From Castellaniella sp034674885 (GTDB lineage Bacteria > Pseudomonadota > Gammaproteobacteria > Burkholderiales > Burkholderiaceae_B), in contig NZ_JAUCDS010000001.1 of assembly GCF_034674885.1 (NCBI RefSeq), positions 1 through 64,000 of the forward strand: a DNA stretch of 64,000 nucleotides, in the 5' to 3' direction. How positions within the stretch are numbered: position 1 is the stretch's first letter; each line of letters opens with the position of its first letter. The notes under the pieces are model-generated. The model saw only the letters and a program-made list of their open reading frames with translations. It was not told where the DNA came from and did no database searches. Below, in pieces: positions 29,630 through 38,453 of this stretch. Position numbers and translations under genes: made by a program.

Positions 29630-31591
29630 TCAGGCTACCTTTTTCAGGGCTGCGGGCCGGGTGACTGCAGCCGGTTCGATGCGCAGGTCGGCGGCGATCC
29701 GGCCGCTGCGACCGTCTTCGAACTTGACCTCGGTCTCGATGTACTGCCGGTCGCGGCCTTCGAACAGGGCCTCGACCAGCACGGCATATTTCTGCGCGAT
29801 AAAGGCGCGGCGGACTTTCCGGGTGCGGGTGAGTTCGTCATCATCGGGATCCAGTTCCTTGTGCAGGATCAGGAACCGGGCGACCTGCGAGGCCGACAGT
29901 TTCGGGTCCTGGGCCAGGTCGCGATTGGTCTGCTCGACGCAGTCGCGGATCAGGTCATAGACCTCGTCCTTGGACGCCAGGTCGGTGTATCCGGCATAGG
30001 GCAGCCCCCGGCGTTCGGCCCAGTTGCCCACGGCTTCCAGGTCGATGTTCACGAAGGCGCAGACTTCCGGGCGGTTGGCACCGAAGGCCACGGCTTCCTT
30101 GATGAAGGGGAAGAACTTCAGCTTGTTTTCGATGTATTTGGGCGCGAACAGGCTGCCATCGGACAGGTGGCCGACGTCCTTGGCGCGGTCGATGATCTTG
30201 AGCTGGCCGTCTGCATCCAGGTACCCCGCATCCCCCGTGTGGTACCAGCCATCGGGCGTGTAGGATTCGGCTGTCGCCTGGGGGTTCTGGTAGTAGCCGG
30301 TGAACAGCCCCGGGCTGCGCACCTGGATCTCGCCGCTGTCGGCCACGCGGATGTCCACGCCTTCGCACGGCGGGCCGACAGTATCGTCGCGCACCTGGCC
30401 GTTGGCCTGCACGCAGACGAAGACCGAAGTCTCGGTAGACCCGTACAGCTGCTTCAGATTGATGCCGATGGATCGATAGAACACGAACAGGTCCGGCCCG
30501 ATGGCTTCGCCGGCCGTATAGGCCACCCGGACCCGGCTCATGCCCAGGGTATTGCGCAACGGCCCGTAGATCAGCAGATCCCCCAGCGCATATTTGAAGC
30601 GGTCCCAGACCCCCACGGCCCCGTTGCCGTCCAGCACATGCGTGCCGACCCGCCGCGCCAGCCCCATGGCCCGGTGAAACAGCCAGCGCTTCAGGCGGCC
30701 GGCGTCTTCCATACGGATCATGACGTGGGTGAGCAGGCCTTCCAGCACCCGTGGCGGAGCGAAATAGTAGGTGGGACCGATGTCGCGCATGTCGATGGAC
30801 ACGGTATCGGGCGATTCGGGGTGGTTCACCGTGAAGCCAGTGGTCAGGAACTGCGTGTAAGAGAACATGTTCTGGCCGATCCAGGCGGGCGGCAGATAGG
30901 CCAGCACGTCTTCGTGGTCGGTCAGGCCCTCGAATCGTTCGATCACCCGCGCCCGGTCGATCAGCGCCTGATGGCTGAGCACCACGCCCTTGGGTTTGCC
31001 CGTGGTGCCCGAGGTGTAGAACATGGCGGCGGTGTCGGCGGGCGCGACAGCCGCCATGCGCGCATCGATTTCGTCGGGCTGCCGGCCGATGCGCGCATCG
31101 CCGCTTTCCAGCAGGGCGCCCCAGGACAGCAGCCGGGGATCGCTGTAATGGCGCAGGCCGCGCGGGTCGTCGTAGACCAGCGCCCGCAACGCCGGGCAGC
31201 GGTCGGAGATTTCCAGCATCTTGTCGAGCTGTTCCTGGTCTTCGACGACCACGACGCCGATCCGGGCATCCTGCAGAACAAAGGCCATTTCCTCGGCCAC
31301 GGCATCCTGATAGAGCGGCACGGGGATGGCCCCCAGGCACTGGGCGGCCATCATCGCCATGTACAAGCGGGGGCGGTTCTCGCCGACGACGGCCACGTGC
31401 TCGCCAACGGCCACGCCCAGGTCGGCCAGCCCGGCGGCAATGCGGCGGACTTCGCCGGCCACCTGTTGCCAGCTGAGGGTCTGCCAGATGCCCAGATCCT
31501 TTTCCCGGATGGCGGGCCGCTGGCCGCGCACCTGCGCATGATGCATCAACAAGGCGGGGAACGTCACCGCCACAGCGGATTCCTGTACCAT
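29630..31591 (-). CDS. AMP-dependent acyl-CoA synthetase (long-chain FadD15/ACSL type)
   Basis: A 653-residue adenylating enzyme. The P-loop is FYTSGTTGKPKGVVLSH at about residue 194, followed by the YGSTETSVF motif and GWYHTGDAGYLD. The DRAKDVGHLSDGSLFAPKYI segment stands in the position of the ACSL gate and lid region. Size and these motifs fit the long-chain/bulky acyl-CoA synthetase group. It makes an acyl-CoA from a free acid, ATP and CoA. AGGAGA precedes the ATG. It is the first gene of the importer-ligase cluster and is divergent from a Crp/Fnr-type regulator, so the regulator probably controls it (inference). Confidence 0.9.
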   Translation of the reverse strand: MVQESAVAVTFPALLMHHAQVRGQRPAIREKDLGIWQTLSWQQVAGEVRRIAAGLADLGVAVGEHVAVVGENRPRLYMAMMAAQCLGAIPVPLYQDAVAEEMAFVLQDARIGVVVVEDQEQLDKMLEISDRCPALRALVYDDPRGLRHYSDPRLLSWGALLESGDARIGRQPDEIDARMAAVAPADTAAMFYTSGTTGKPKGVVLSHQALIDRARVIERFEGLTDHEDVLAYLPPAWIGQNMFSYTQFLTTGFTVNHPESPDTVSIDMRDIGPTYYFAPPRVLEGLLTHVMIRMEDAGRLKRWLFHRAMGLARRVGTHVLDGNGAVGVWDRFKYALGDLLIYGPLRNTLGMSRVRVAYTAGEAIGPDLFVFYRSIGINLKQLYGSTETSVFVCVQANGQVRDDTVGPPCEGVDIRVADSGEIQVRSPGLFTGYYQNPQATAESYTPDGWYHTGDAGYLDADGQLKIIDRAKDVGHLSDGSLFAPKYIENKLKFFPFIKEAVAFGANRPEVCAFVNIDLEAVGNWAERRGLPYAGYTDLASKDEVYDLIRDCVEQTNRDLAQDPKLSASQVARFLILHKELDPDDDELTRTRKVRRAFIAQKYAVLVEALFEGRDRQYIETEVKFEDGRSGRIAADLRIEPAAVTRPAALKKVA

Positions 31592-31695
31592 GATGTCTCC
31601 TTGGCCTGGGCGCCTGCCATCGCAGACGACCCGGCGGTGCGTCCCTTATCCGGGACGTCATGCTCTCTAAGGTACAGGGCGCATCCACGTCCGAC

Positions 31696-31711
31696 TGTCG
31701 CACATATGACA
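31696..31711. promoter_or_regulatory. candidate Crp/Fnr-type operator between the ligase and regulator genes
   Basis: TGTCG-N6-TGACA at 31696-31711 has the 16-base geometry of Crp/Fnr-family sites (TGTGA-N6-TCACA) and is near-symmetrical. It lies 27 bases before the regulator's ATG, so it could be an autoregulatory site. A second dyad, CGTCCC/GGGACG at 31640-31657, lies nearer the ligase gene. Assignment is inferred from shape and position. Confidence 0.4.
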
Positions 31712-31738
31712 TTCGCATACGATCTAGGGTAATTCCCC

Positions 31739-32413
31739 ATGAATCTGACACGATCTTTGCAGGCGCATGCCGCCTGGTTCGATTTGCTGGACGATGCCCA
31801 GCAAGCACGTGTCGTCCGGGACACCGCGCTGGCGCAGGTCGAAGCCGGTACCATCATCGAACACAAGGGCGTAGTGGCCGGCGCCTGGATCGGGGTGATC
31901 GATGGCCTGATCAAGGTCTCGGTGGGCAACGCCGACGGCAAGCTGGCCTCGCTGACGGGCGTGCCCGCCGGCGGCTGGATCGGCGAAGGCTCCCTGCTGA
32001 AGCGCGAGGCCCGAAAATACGACATCATCGCGCTGCGCCGCAGCGTCATCGCACGCCTGCGCGGCGACACGTTCGAATGGCTGATTGACAACAGCATCCC
32101 CTTCAACCGGTTCCTGCTGCATCAGTTGAACGAACGCGTGGCGCAGTTCATCGGCAAGGCCGAGCACGACCGCCTGCTGGCCCCGGATGCCCGCGTCGCC
32201 CGGTGCCTGGCGGAACTGTTCAATCCGCTGCTGTATCCCAGCAATTCGATGCGCCTGGAAATCACCCAGGAAGAAATCGGCTACCTGGCGCGGATCTCCC
32301 GCCAGCGCACCAACCAGGCGCTGCGCGCCCTGGAGGCCGCCCACCTGCTGAAGGTCGAATACGGCGCCGTCCAGGTGCTGGACCTGGACGGCCTGAAGCA
32401 GTACGGGGTCTAA
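31739..32413 (+). CDS. Crp/Fnr-family transcriptional regulator
   Basis: A 224-residue regulator with an N-terminal cyclic-nucleotide-binding-like beta-roll (about 20-130), a dimerisation helix, and a C-terminal HTH_Crp winged helix. The recognition helix region is EEIGYLARISRQRTNQAL. It lacks the N-terminal cysteine cluster of Fnr, so it is not an oxygen-sensing iron-sulfur protein. The cAMP-contact pattern RxS is not evident either, and the effector is unknown. It is divergent from the acyl-CoA synthetase-importer genes and convergent with the second Liv cluster. Confidence 0.88.
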   Translation: MNLTRSLQAHAAWFDLLDDAQQARVVRDTALAQVEAGTIIEHKGVVAGAWIGVIDGLIKVSVGNADGKLASLTGVPAGGWIGEGSLLKREARKYDIIALRRSVIARLRGDTFEWLIDNSIPFNRFLLHQLNERVAQFIGKAEHDRLLAPDARVARCLAELFNPLLYPSNSMRLEITQEEIGYLARISRQRTNQALRALEAAHLLKVEYGAVQVLDLDGLKQYGV

Positions 32414-32446
32414 GGCCCCGTTGGCGCTTCCCTGGAGGCCTCCGAG

Positions 32447-33166
32447 TCAATGCCCCCCCAGGTACGCCGCCGCCACGGCCGGGTCGCTGCGTAACTGGGC
32501 AGCCGGGCCCTCGAGCGCAATGCGGCCGTTTTCCAGCACGTACCCATAATCCGCCACCGCCAGGGCCGCCGCCGCGAACTGCTCGACCAGCAGCATGGTG
32601 ACGCCCTCGCCCTTCAGGCGAGAGATGATGCGAAAGACCTCGTCCACCAGAATCGGAGCCAGCCCCATGGAAGGCTCGTCGAGCAAAATGACCTCGGGGT
32701 TCAGCATGACCGCCCGGGCCATCGCCAGCATTTGCTGTTCTCCGCCCGACAGGGTGCCTGCCAGCTGGGCGCGGCGTTCCTGCAGACGCGGGAACAATTC
32801 CAGCGCGCGGGCCAGGTCATGATCCACATCGCCTTTGGCGCGGCTGCCGGTCAGGCGCGGAAAGGCCCCCAGCAGCAGATTGTCCGTGACACTGAGCGTC
32901 GGGAAGACCCGCCGCCCTTCGGGGGAGTGAGCCAGGCCCAGGCGAGCAATCCGATGGGATTCCAGGCCCTGGATCTGCCGATCGCCCAGCGTAATGACGC
33001 CCGCCGATGGCCGCAGCATCCCCGAAATCGCCTTCATGGTGGTGGTCTTCCCGGCCCCGTTCGAGCCGATCAGGGTCACGACCTTGCCAGCCGGGACTTC
33101 CAGGCTGATGCCGTGCAGGACCTTGACCTTGCCGTAACCGGCTTCCAGATTTTCGATTTTCAGCAT
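32447..33166 (-). CDS. Liv-type ABC importer ATP-binding protein (LivF-like, second system)
   Basis: A 239-residue ATPase of standard LivF length. Walker A is GSNGAGKTTT, signature LSGGEQQMLAMARAV, Walker B VILLDEPSMGLAP, with the terminal VLENGRIALEGPA segment. Its start overlaps the end of the fused permease-ATPase gene by seven bases, so the two ATPases of this importer are translationally coupled. It is the last gene of the cluster that begins with the binding protein at 37302. Confidence 0.93.
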   Translation of the reverse strand: MLKIENLEAGYGKVKVLHGISLEVPAGKVVTLIGSNGAGKTTTMKAISGMLRPSAGVITLGDRQIQGLESHRIARLGLAHSPEGRRVFPTLSVTDNLLLGAFPRLTGSRAKGDVDHDLARALELFPRLQERRAQLAGTLSGGEQQMLAMARAVMLNPEVILLDEPSMGLAPILVDEVFRIISRLKGEGVTMLLVEQFAAAALAVADYGYVLENGRIALEGPAAQLRSDPAVAAAYLGGH

Positions 33167-35094
33167 GCTTGGGCTCCTGCCTGTTCACCGCCCAGATAGG
33201 CCTCGATCACTCGCGGATCCGCCTGCACGTCCAGCGGCAGGCCTTCGGCAATTTTCTGGCCAAAATCCAGTACCGACACGGCGTCGCAGACGCCCATCAC
33301 CACGTCCATATGGTGCTCGATCAGAATCACGGTCAAGCCGCGATCCTTGATCTTGCGCATGATGGTCAACAGTTCCTCGATGTCGGGCGCCGTCAGCCCG
33401 GCTGCAGGCTCGTCGAGCAGCAACAGGTGCGGGTCCAGGGCCAACGCCCGTGCGATTTCCAGCAGACGCTGCTTGCCATAGGGCAGATTGCGGGCTTCCT
33501 CGTTGGCCAACGACGCCAGGCCGACGAAGTCCAGCAGCGCATAGGCGCGAGTCCGAGCCGCCTGTTCTTCCCGGCGCCACAGCGGCAGACGCAAAGCGAT
33601 GCTGCTCAGGCCGCTCTTGAAAGTGTGGTGCAGGCCGACGAGAACATTTTCCAGCGCCGTCATTTCGCCGAACAGCTGCACGTTCTGGAAGGTCCGCGCC
33701 ACACCTCGTGCGGCAATCTCCGACGAGGACAGGCCCGCCAGATCCTTGCCGGCGAAGACCACGGAACCCGACGTCGGCACGTAGATGCCGGTCAGCACGT
33801 TCATCATGGTGCTCTTGCCCGAGCCATTGGGCCCGATCAGGCCGTGGATCGTGCCGCGCCGGACCTCCAGGTCGACTTCATTGAGTGCCTTGAGCCCGCC
33901 GAACTGCATGATGGCCCGATTGACCGAGAGCAGCACCCCATGCGAGGCGTCCGGATCGCGGCCCACCTGGGCCAGATCCGGCGTCACGGTTGCCGGCGCC
34001 TCGGCATCCTGTCGGCGCCGGGTCCAGAACTGCGCGACGAAGCCGACGATGCCATCCGGCAGGTAATACACGACGAACAGGATCATCAGGCCGAAGATGG
34101 TCAGTCGCCAATCGGTCATCTGCTCCAGCACCAGCGACCCCGCCGCCAGAGCCAGCGAGCCGACGACGGGGGCTGCCATGCGTTTCCAGGTGGCCCGGCC
34201 ACGCCGCACGGCGACCGTCGCGCCGACGCACACCAGCACCGCCAGGCCGATGGCCAGCGGACGGAACGTGGACACGTCATCCAGCATCTTGGGCAACAGG
34301 ACGATGATGGCTGCCCCCAGCAGGGCCCCGGAACGCGTCTTGCGCCCGCCCATGATGATGGCCAGCAGGAACAGCACCATCAGTTCAAAGGTGTAGGTGT
34401 TGGGCGAGATGTACTGTTCGGAATACGCATGCAGCGCCCCTGACAGCCCCGCCAGACCGGCGCTGATGACGAAGGCGACGACCTTGTAGCGATAGACGGA
34501 CACCCCCATGCAATCGCAGGCGATCGGGCTGTCGCGCAGCGCCTCGAAGGCACGGCCGTAATGCGAACGCGCCACCCGTTCGGTGAACAGCACCGACAGG
34601 GACAGCAGGCCCAGCACCAGCCAGAAGAACTCCGGGCCACTGAGCATGTGGTCGCCGATCATGGGCTTGTCCAGGCTGATGCCCAAAGGCCCCGCCGTCA
34701 GGAAGCCCATTTCATTGATCAGGATCTGGATGATCGTGCCGAAAGCCAGTGTGACCATCGCCAGATAAGGCCCGGTCACCCGCAAGGAAGGCAGTGCCAG
34801 GATCACGCCGAAGACGGCGGTGACCGCGATGGCCGCCGGAATCGTCACCCAGAAGGGCATGTTCAGCTGCAGGATCAACACCCCGACGGTATAGGCCCCG
34901 ATGCCGAACAGCCCGGCGTGGCCCAGAGATACCTGGCCTGTGTAGCCGACCACAATGTCCAGCCCCAGCAGCAACACTGCATAGATCAGGATTGTTTCGA
35001 TCAGATGCAGGTAATACGGGTTCTGCACCACCAGCGGCACGGCGGCCAGGATGGCTGCCAGCGCCACAAACGAGAGCAATGACTTCTTGTTCAT
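33160..35094 (-). CDS. fused Liv-type permease-ATPase (LivM-LivG fusion, second system)
   Basis: A 644-residue protein joining two normally separate subunits. Residues 1-350 are a LivM-type permease with the GYTGQVSLGHAGLFGIGAY motif and about ten hydrophobic segments, including one or two extra helices near 310-345. A charged linker (about 350-390) leads to a LivG-type ATPase (about 395-635). The ATPase has Walker A GPNGSGKST (Lys427), signature PYGKQRLLEIARAL and Walker B LLLLDEPAAGL. No stop or frameshift separates the halves. Such fusions are found in various proteobacterial Liv systems, and the fused ATPase is expected to pair with the separate LivF-like protein. Confidence 0.93.
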   Translation of the reverse strand: MNKKSLLSFVALAAILAAVPLVVQNPYYLHLIETILIYAVLLLGLDIVVGYTGQVSLGHAGLFGIGAYTVGVLILQLNMPFWVTIPAAIAVTAVFGVILALPSLRVTGPYLAMVTLAFGTIIQILINEMGFLTAGPLGISLDKPMIGDHMLSGPEFFWLVLGLLSLSVLFTERVARSHYGRAFEALRDSPIACDCMGVSVYRYKVVAFVISAGLAGLSGALHAYSEQYISPNTYTFELMVLFLLAIIMGGRKTRSGALLGAAIIVLLPKMLDDVSTFRPLAIGLAVLVCVGATVAVRRGRATWKRMAAPVVGSLALAAGSLVLEQMTDWRLTIFGLMILFVVYYLPDGIVGFVAQFWTRRRQDAEAPATVTPDLAQVGRDPDASHGVLLSVNRAIMQFGGLKALNEVDLEVRRGTIHGLIGPNGSGKSTMMNVLTGIYVPTSGSVVFAGKDLAGLSSSEIAARGVARTFQNVQLFGEMTALENVLVGLHHTFKSGLSSIALRLPLWRREEQAARTRAYALLDFVGLASLANEEARNLPYGKQRLLEIARALALDPHLLLLDEPAAGLTAPDIEELLTIMRKIKDRGLTVILIEHHMDVVMGVCDAVSVLDFGQKIAEGLPLDVQADPRVIEAYLGGEQAGAQAC

Positions 35095-35097
35095 GGA

Positions 35098-35973
35098 TCA
35101 GACCTTCTTGATCGCGGTTTTGCCGAACAGACCGGCCGGGCGCAACGTCAACACGAGCAGCAGCAGGATCAGGCCGGGCACGTCTTTGTAGCCCGTAGAC
35201 AGGTAGAAGCCGGTCATGGTTTCGATCACACCCAGGAGCAGGCCGCCTACGATGGCGCCCAGGCCGCTGTTGAGTCCGCCCACAATGGCGACTGCAAAGG
35301 CCTTCAGGCCCAGGACGGCGCCCATCGAGGCGCCCGTCAGCGTCAATGGCGCCACCAGCACGCCAGCGAAGGCCGCCGTCAGCGACGACAGCGCATAGGA
35401 AAACGTAATGACCAGCTTGGTGTTGATGCCCATGAGGCCGGCGGCATCCCGGTCGCCCGAGGTGGCCACTACGGCCTTGCCGTAGATCGACCTGCGGTTG
35501 AACAGTTCGATGGCGCCCATGATCAGCAACGCGCCTGCGACCACCAGCAATTCCATCGGCAGGATATGGGCGCCGAAGACCGTGAACGGCGTCTCCGAGA
35601 CAGGCGACGGAAAACGCAAGGCATCCCGCCCCCAGACATTTTCCGCGACATTGCGAAAGATGATGCCCAGGGCGATGGTGGCCATGATCCAGCCGAACTC
35701 GGATCGGGCCTCGATCGCCGGGCGCACAGCCACACGTTCGACCACGGCCCCCTGCAGCATGCCGAAGATGCAGACCAGGGGAATCATCAGCCAGTAGCTG
35801 ATCCCGAAACCGACCAGCGTCAACCCCACCAGCCCACCCAGCATGAGGGCATCGCCCTGACCAAAGTTCAGGGTCTCCGAGGTGGCATACGTCAGTTGAT
35901 AACCAAAGGCAATGACCGCATAGATCATGCCCAGCGCAATGCCGCTATAGGCAAGCTGCAGAAAAATCGTCAT
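35098..35973 (-). CDS. Liv-type ABC importer permease (LivH-like, second system)
   Basis: A 291-residue permease with about eight transmembrane segments. Signatures include the ETLNFGQGDALMLGG segment, ATSGDRDAAGLMGINTKLV as the ATPase-docking loop, and VGGLNSGLGAIVGGLLLGV. The start at 35973 (MTIFLQ) is preferred because GGAATG lies upstream; an in-frame ATG at 35985 would add four residues. It sits three bases before the fused permease-ATPase gene. Confidence 0.92.
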   Translation of the reverse strand: MTIFLQLAYSGIALGMIYAVIAFGYQLTYATSETLNFGQGDALMLGGLVGLTLVGFGISYWLMIPLVCIFGMLQGAVVERVAVRPAIEARSEFGWIMATIALGIIFRNVAENVWGRDALRFPSPVSETPFTVFGAHILPMELLVVAGALLIMGAIELFNRRSIYGKAVVATSGDRDAAGLMGINTKLVITFSYALSSLTAAFAGVLVAPLTLTGASMGAVLGLKAFAVAIVGGLNSGLGAIVGGLLLGVIETMTGFYLSTGYKDVPGLILLLLVLTLRPAGLFGKTAIKKV

Positions 35974-35991
35974 GACACATTCCAACGAAAC

Positions 35992-36027
35992 GCGCCGTCC
36001 GGCAGGCGGAACCGCACCGGACGGCGC
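35992..36027. other. 11-bp perfect stem-loop between binding-protein and permease genes
   Basis: GCGCCGTCCGG (35992-36002) pairs perfectly with CCGGACGGCGC (36017-36027) across a 14-base loop. It lies between the binding-protein stop (36088) and the livH-like start (35973) on the transcribed strand and has no T-run. It probably protects the 3' end of the binding-protein message or partly limits read-through, giving more binding protein than permease (inference). Confidence 0.6.
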
Positions 36028-36087
36028 TGCGTGACATGCCTCCCCCAGGCCGACAGGCCAGGAGGAAGAGGCACGGATCGGGCAGAG

Positions 36088-37302
36088 TTACTGCGCGGCC
36101 TGGCCGGAATTGGCGATGCTGCGCTTCTCGTCTTCCGCGTGTGCGAAGATCACACGGCCCTTGGACACCTCGCCCATGTACACCATGTCGGGAGAATCGA
36201 TGGTTTCGTGGTCAGCCGCCGAATACGGCTGTTTGTAGGTCATGATCACGCCCTCGACCGGCTTCTGCAGGTTTTCCAGAGCGGCGCGGATATCCGGTCC
36301 CTTGGTGCTGCCAGCCTGCTGGATGGCGGCCGCCAGCAGCAGGACCGAGTCATAGCCCTGAGCGGCCGACACGGCCGATTCCATGACGCCGTTCTTCGGA
36401 TTGTCTGCCTTGACGTAGGCGTCGATGAAGGCCTTGCGCCTGGGCGTATTGGGGTTCTGGATGAAGGTCTGCGGCATCAGGGCGCCGTCGCCGTTGGCAC
36501 GTGCCGTATCGATGAAGTTGGCCATGGCCAGAGTCCAGCTGCCGATCATCGGCACCTTCCAGCCCAGCTTCGCCATGCCATTGGCCAGCTGCGCCAGTTC
36601 GGGTCCGATCGCATAGGTCAGCAGGGCCTCGGCGCCGGCTTCCTTGGCGCGCAGCAGCTGCGCAGTCATGTCGACGTCACCGATGTTGAATTTTTCCTCG
36701 GCGACCGGTTTGACGCCCAGTTTCTCCAGGGCCTTTTCCATGTCCTCGCGGCCCAGCTGGCCGTAGTTGGTCGAGTCGGCCATGATGGCGACCTTCTTGA
36801 AACCACGCTTGGTCACGGCTTCGGCGGCGATCATCGGCGCCTGGATATTGTCTGCGGCCGAGGTGCGGAACACGTAGTTGTGCGGGTACTTCGGCTGTTC
36901 AAACTGCCGGGACACCAGCGTGCCCGTGGACACGTTGACGATGACCGGAATCTGGGCCTGTTGGTAGAAACGGGTCCCTGCCAGAGCCACCCCGGTATTG
37001 ATGAAACCCAGGGATGCCACCACCCGTTCGCGGTTGATGAGTTCCTGGGCGATCTGCACGCCGCGCTCGTTCTTGGCCTCGTCGTCGCGTTCGACCAGTT
37101 CCAGCTGGCGACCCAGCACACCGCCCTGGGCGTTGATTTCCTTGGCGGCGATGCGCACACCTTCGCGCATGCTCACGCCCATGGAGGAAGAACCCCCGGT
37201 ATACGGGCCGGACACGCCGATCTTGATGGTGTCCGCCGCTTGAACCGTGGCGGCCAGCGACAGCGTCAGCGCGGCCGCCAGGCAGGTCTTGGAAAATTTC
37301 AT
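36088..37302 (-). CDS. Liv-type ABC importer periplasmic substrate-binding protein (second system)
   Basis: A 404-residue exported protein with a signal peptide (about residues 1-22, ending VQAAD). The type I periplasmic binding fold includes KIGVSGPYTGGSSSMG at the N-terminus, the IVNVSTGT strand and the LLTYAIGPEL region. This pattern is that of the broad LivK/UrtA/aromatic-acid binding group. AGGAGA precedes the ATG. The ligand is unknown. It is the first gene of the second Liv cluster, below a LysR regulator on the same strand, and is followed by a strong hairpin. Confidence 0.9.
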   Translation of the reverse strand: MKFSKTCLAAALTLSLAATVQAADTIKIGVSGPYTGGSSSMGVSMREGVRIAAKEINAQGGVLGRQLELVERDDEAKNERGVQIAQELINRERVVASLGFINTGVALAGTRFYQQAQIPVIVNVSTGTLVSRQFEQPKYPHNYVFRTSAADNIQAPMIAAEAVTKRGFKKVAIMADSTNYGQLGREDMEKALEKLGVKPVAEEKFNIGDVDMTAQLLRAKEAGAEALLTYAIGPELAQLANGMAKLGWKVPMIGSWTLAMANFIDTARANGDGALMPQTFIQNPNTPRRKAFIDAYVKADNPKNGVMESAVSAAQGYDSVLLLAAAIQQAGSTKGPDIRAALENLQKPVEGVIMTYKQPYSAADHETIDSPDMVYMGEVSKGRVIFAHAEDEKRSIANSGQAAQ

Positions 37303-37409
37303 GAGGTCTCCTGTGCTCGATGCGGCCGACTTTCGACGCCGGCCATGAATGGTATCGGCGGAAAGTCTAGCGATCCGTCACGGGAGCGGTTGGAAAATGC
37401 CTCGGGGCA

Positions 37410-37430
37410 GTGCGGAAAATAATTCCGCAC
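37410..37430. promoter_or_regulatory. 8-bp perfect inverted repeat between the LysR and binding-protein genes
   Basis: GTGCGGAA-AATAA-TTCCGCAC lies five bases after the LysR stop and about 110 before the binding-protein start. It may be the LysR transcript's terminator hairpin (no T-run follows) or an operator for the second Liv cluster. The AT-rich five-base centre and symmetric arms suit protein binding. Confidence 0.3.
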
Positions 37431-37434
37431 CCAT

Positions 37435-38406
37435 TCATTCCCCCAGGGGAAGACCCGGAATCCGGCGGCAGAGATCCCGGAGCCATAGGGAAAACGATAG
37501 TCTGATTCCCACCTGGGGTACGGAGGCATCGTGACACAGGTAATAGTGGGAGTCCGGGGCTGCGGTCACCGCAAAAGGCGCCACCAGTTGCCCAGTTCGC
37601 AGGCTGTGGCCGGCCAGGCTGCGGCGGGTGATCATCACGCCCTGGCCTGCGCATGCGGCCGCCATGGCCATGCCCAGATCGAAGTAGCTCACCCCTTCCT
37701 CGGGTTCGGGCCAGTCCAGCCCTGCCGCATCGAACCAGGGTTTCCAGGGATCCAGGGGGCTGTGCAGCAAGTGGCCGGGCTGCAGGTCCGAGGGCTGGCG
37801 CAAGGGTCCGTGGTGGCGCAGATATTCCGGGGAACACGCAGGAAAGACCACATCGTCGGTCAGCAGTTCGGAGACGGCCCCGGGGTAGCGCCCCAGCCCG
37901 AACCGAATCCAGAAATCGGCCTGTGACGGCCCGATGTCCAGGTAAGGAATGGACATCACGACGCTGAGATCCAGATTGGGATGCATCTGCATGAACTCGT
38001 GCAGATGCGGCCCCAGCACCCAGTGGCCGAAGGACGGGGTCGTCACCAGGCGCAGGCTTTCGCGCGGTTTCTTGGCGCGATGATGCAGCGAGACATCGGA
38101 CAACAGGTGCAGCGCCGTCCCGATCTGTTCCAGATATTCATGCCCGACGGCCGTCAGCATCACGCCCCGGCTGCCCCGATCGAACAAGGGCTGGCCCAGC
38201 AGGGCTTCCAATTGGGTGATGCGCTTTCCCACCGCGCTGGCCGTGAGGCAGAGTTCTTCAGCGGCGCGGCCAAAAGAACCCAGGCGGGCAGCCGATTCGA
38301 ATGCCCGGATCGTTGCCAGAGAGGGCAGGCGGACATTCTGTTGGGCGAGTGACATCATCGCGGGATCCCGGGCGCTGATTGGATGAACGATCAGGCATTG
38401 TGTCAC
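37435..38406 (-). CDS. LysR-family transcriptional regulator (GcvA-like)
   Basis: A 323-residue regulator. The winged HTH near residues 28-87 includes AFESAARLGSFGRAAEELCLTASAVGKRI, split here as the family's first two helices and recognition helix. The C-terminal effector domain is of the GcvA/AmpR group. The start may be at either of two ATGs about 16 residues in (MMSLAQ). It lies upstream of, and in line with, the second Liv cluster, so regulation of that importer is likely (inference). The effector is unknown. Confidence 0.88.
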   Translation of the reverse strand: MTQCLIVHPISARDPAMMSLAQQNVRLPSLATIRAFESAARLGSFGRAAEELCLTASAVGKRITQLEALLGQPLFDRGSRGVMLTAVGHEYLEQIGTALHLLSDVSLHHRAKKPRESLRLVTTPSFGHWVLGPHLHEFMQMHPNLDLSVVMSIPYLDIGPSQADFWIRFGLGRYPGAVSELLTDDVVFPACSPEYLRHHGPLRQPSDLQPGHLLHSPLDPWKPWFDAAGLDWPEPEEGVSYFDLGMAMAAACAGQGVMITRRSLAGHSLRTGQLVAPFAVTAAPDSHYYLCHDASVPQVGIRLSFSLWLRDLCRRIPGLPLGE

Positions 38407-38453
38407 AGCATCCGATCACCGCCTATCGGTCGCCGCAGCGCCCTCTCCCGTCA

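Noticed and set aside
28217..31732. A very long open frame (over 1,100 codons) on the plus strand opposite the Liv genes and acyl-CoA synthetase
   Set aside because: It is antisense to well-recognised genes, is rich in His/Gln/Gly/Asp as expected for mirrored GC-rich codons, and has no family pattern.
28000..38400. Two neighbouring Liv systems as a recent tandem duplication
   Set aside because: Gene order differs, one has a permease-ATPase fusion, and the ATPase motifs and binding-protein lengths differ; they are separate systems.
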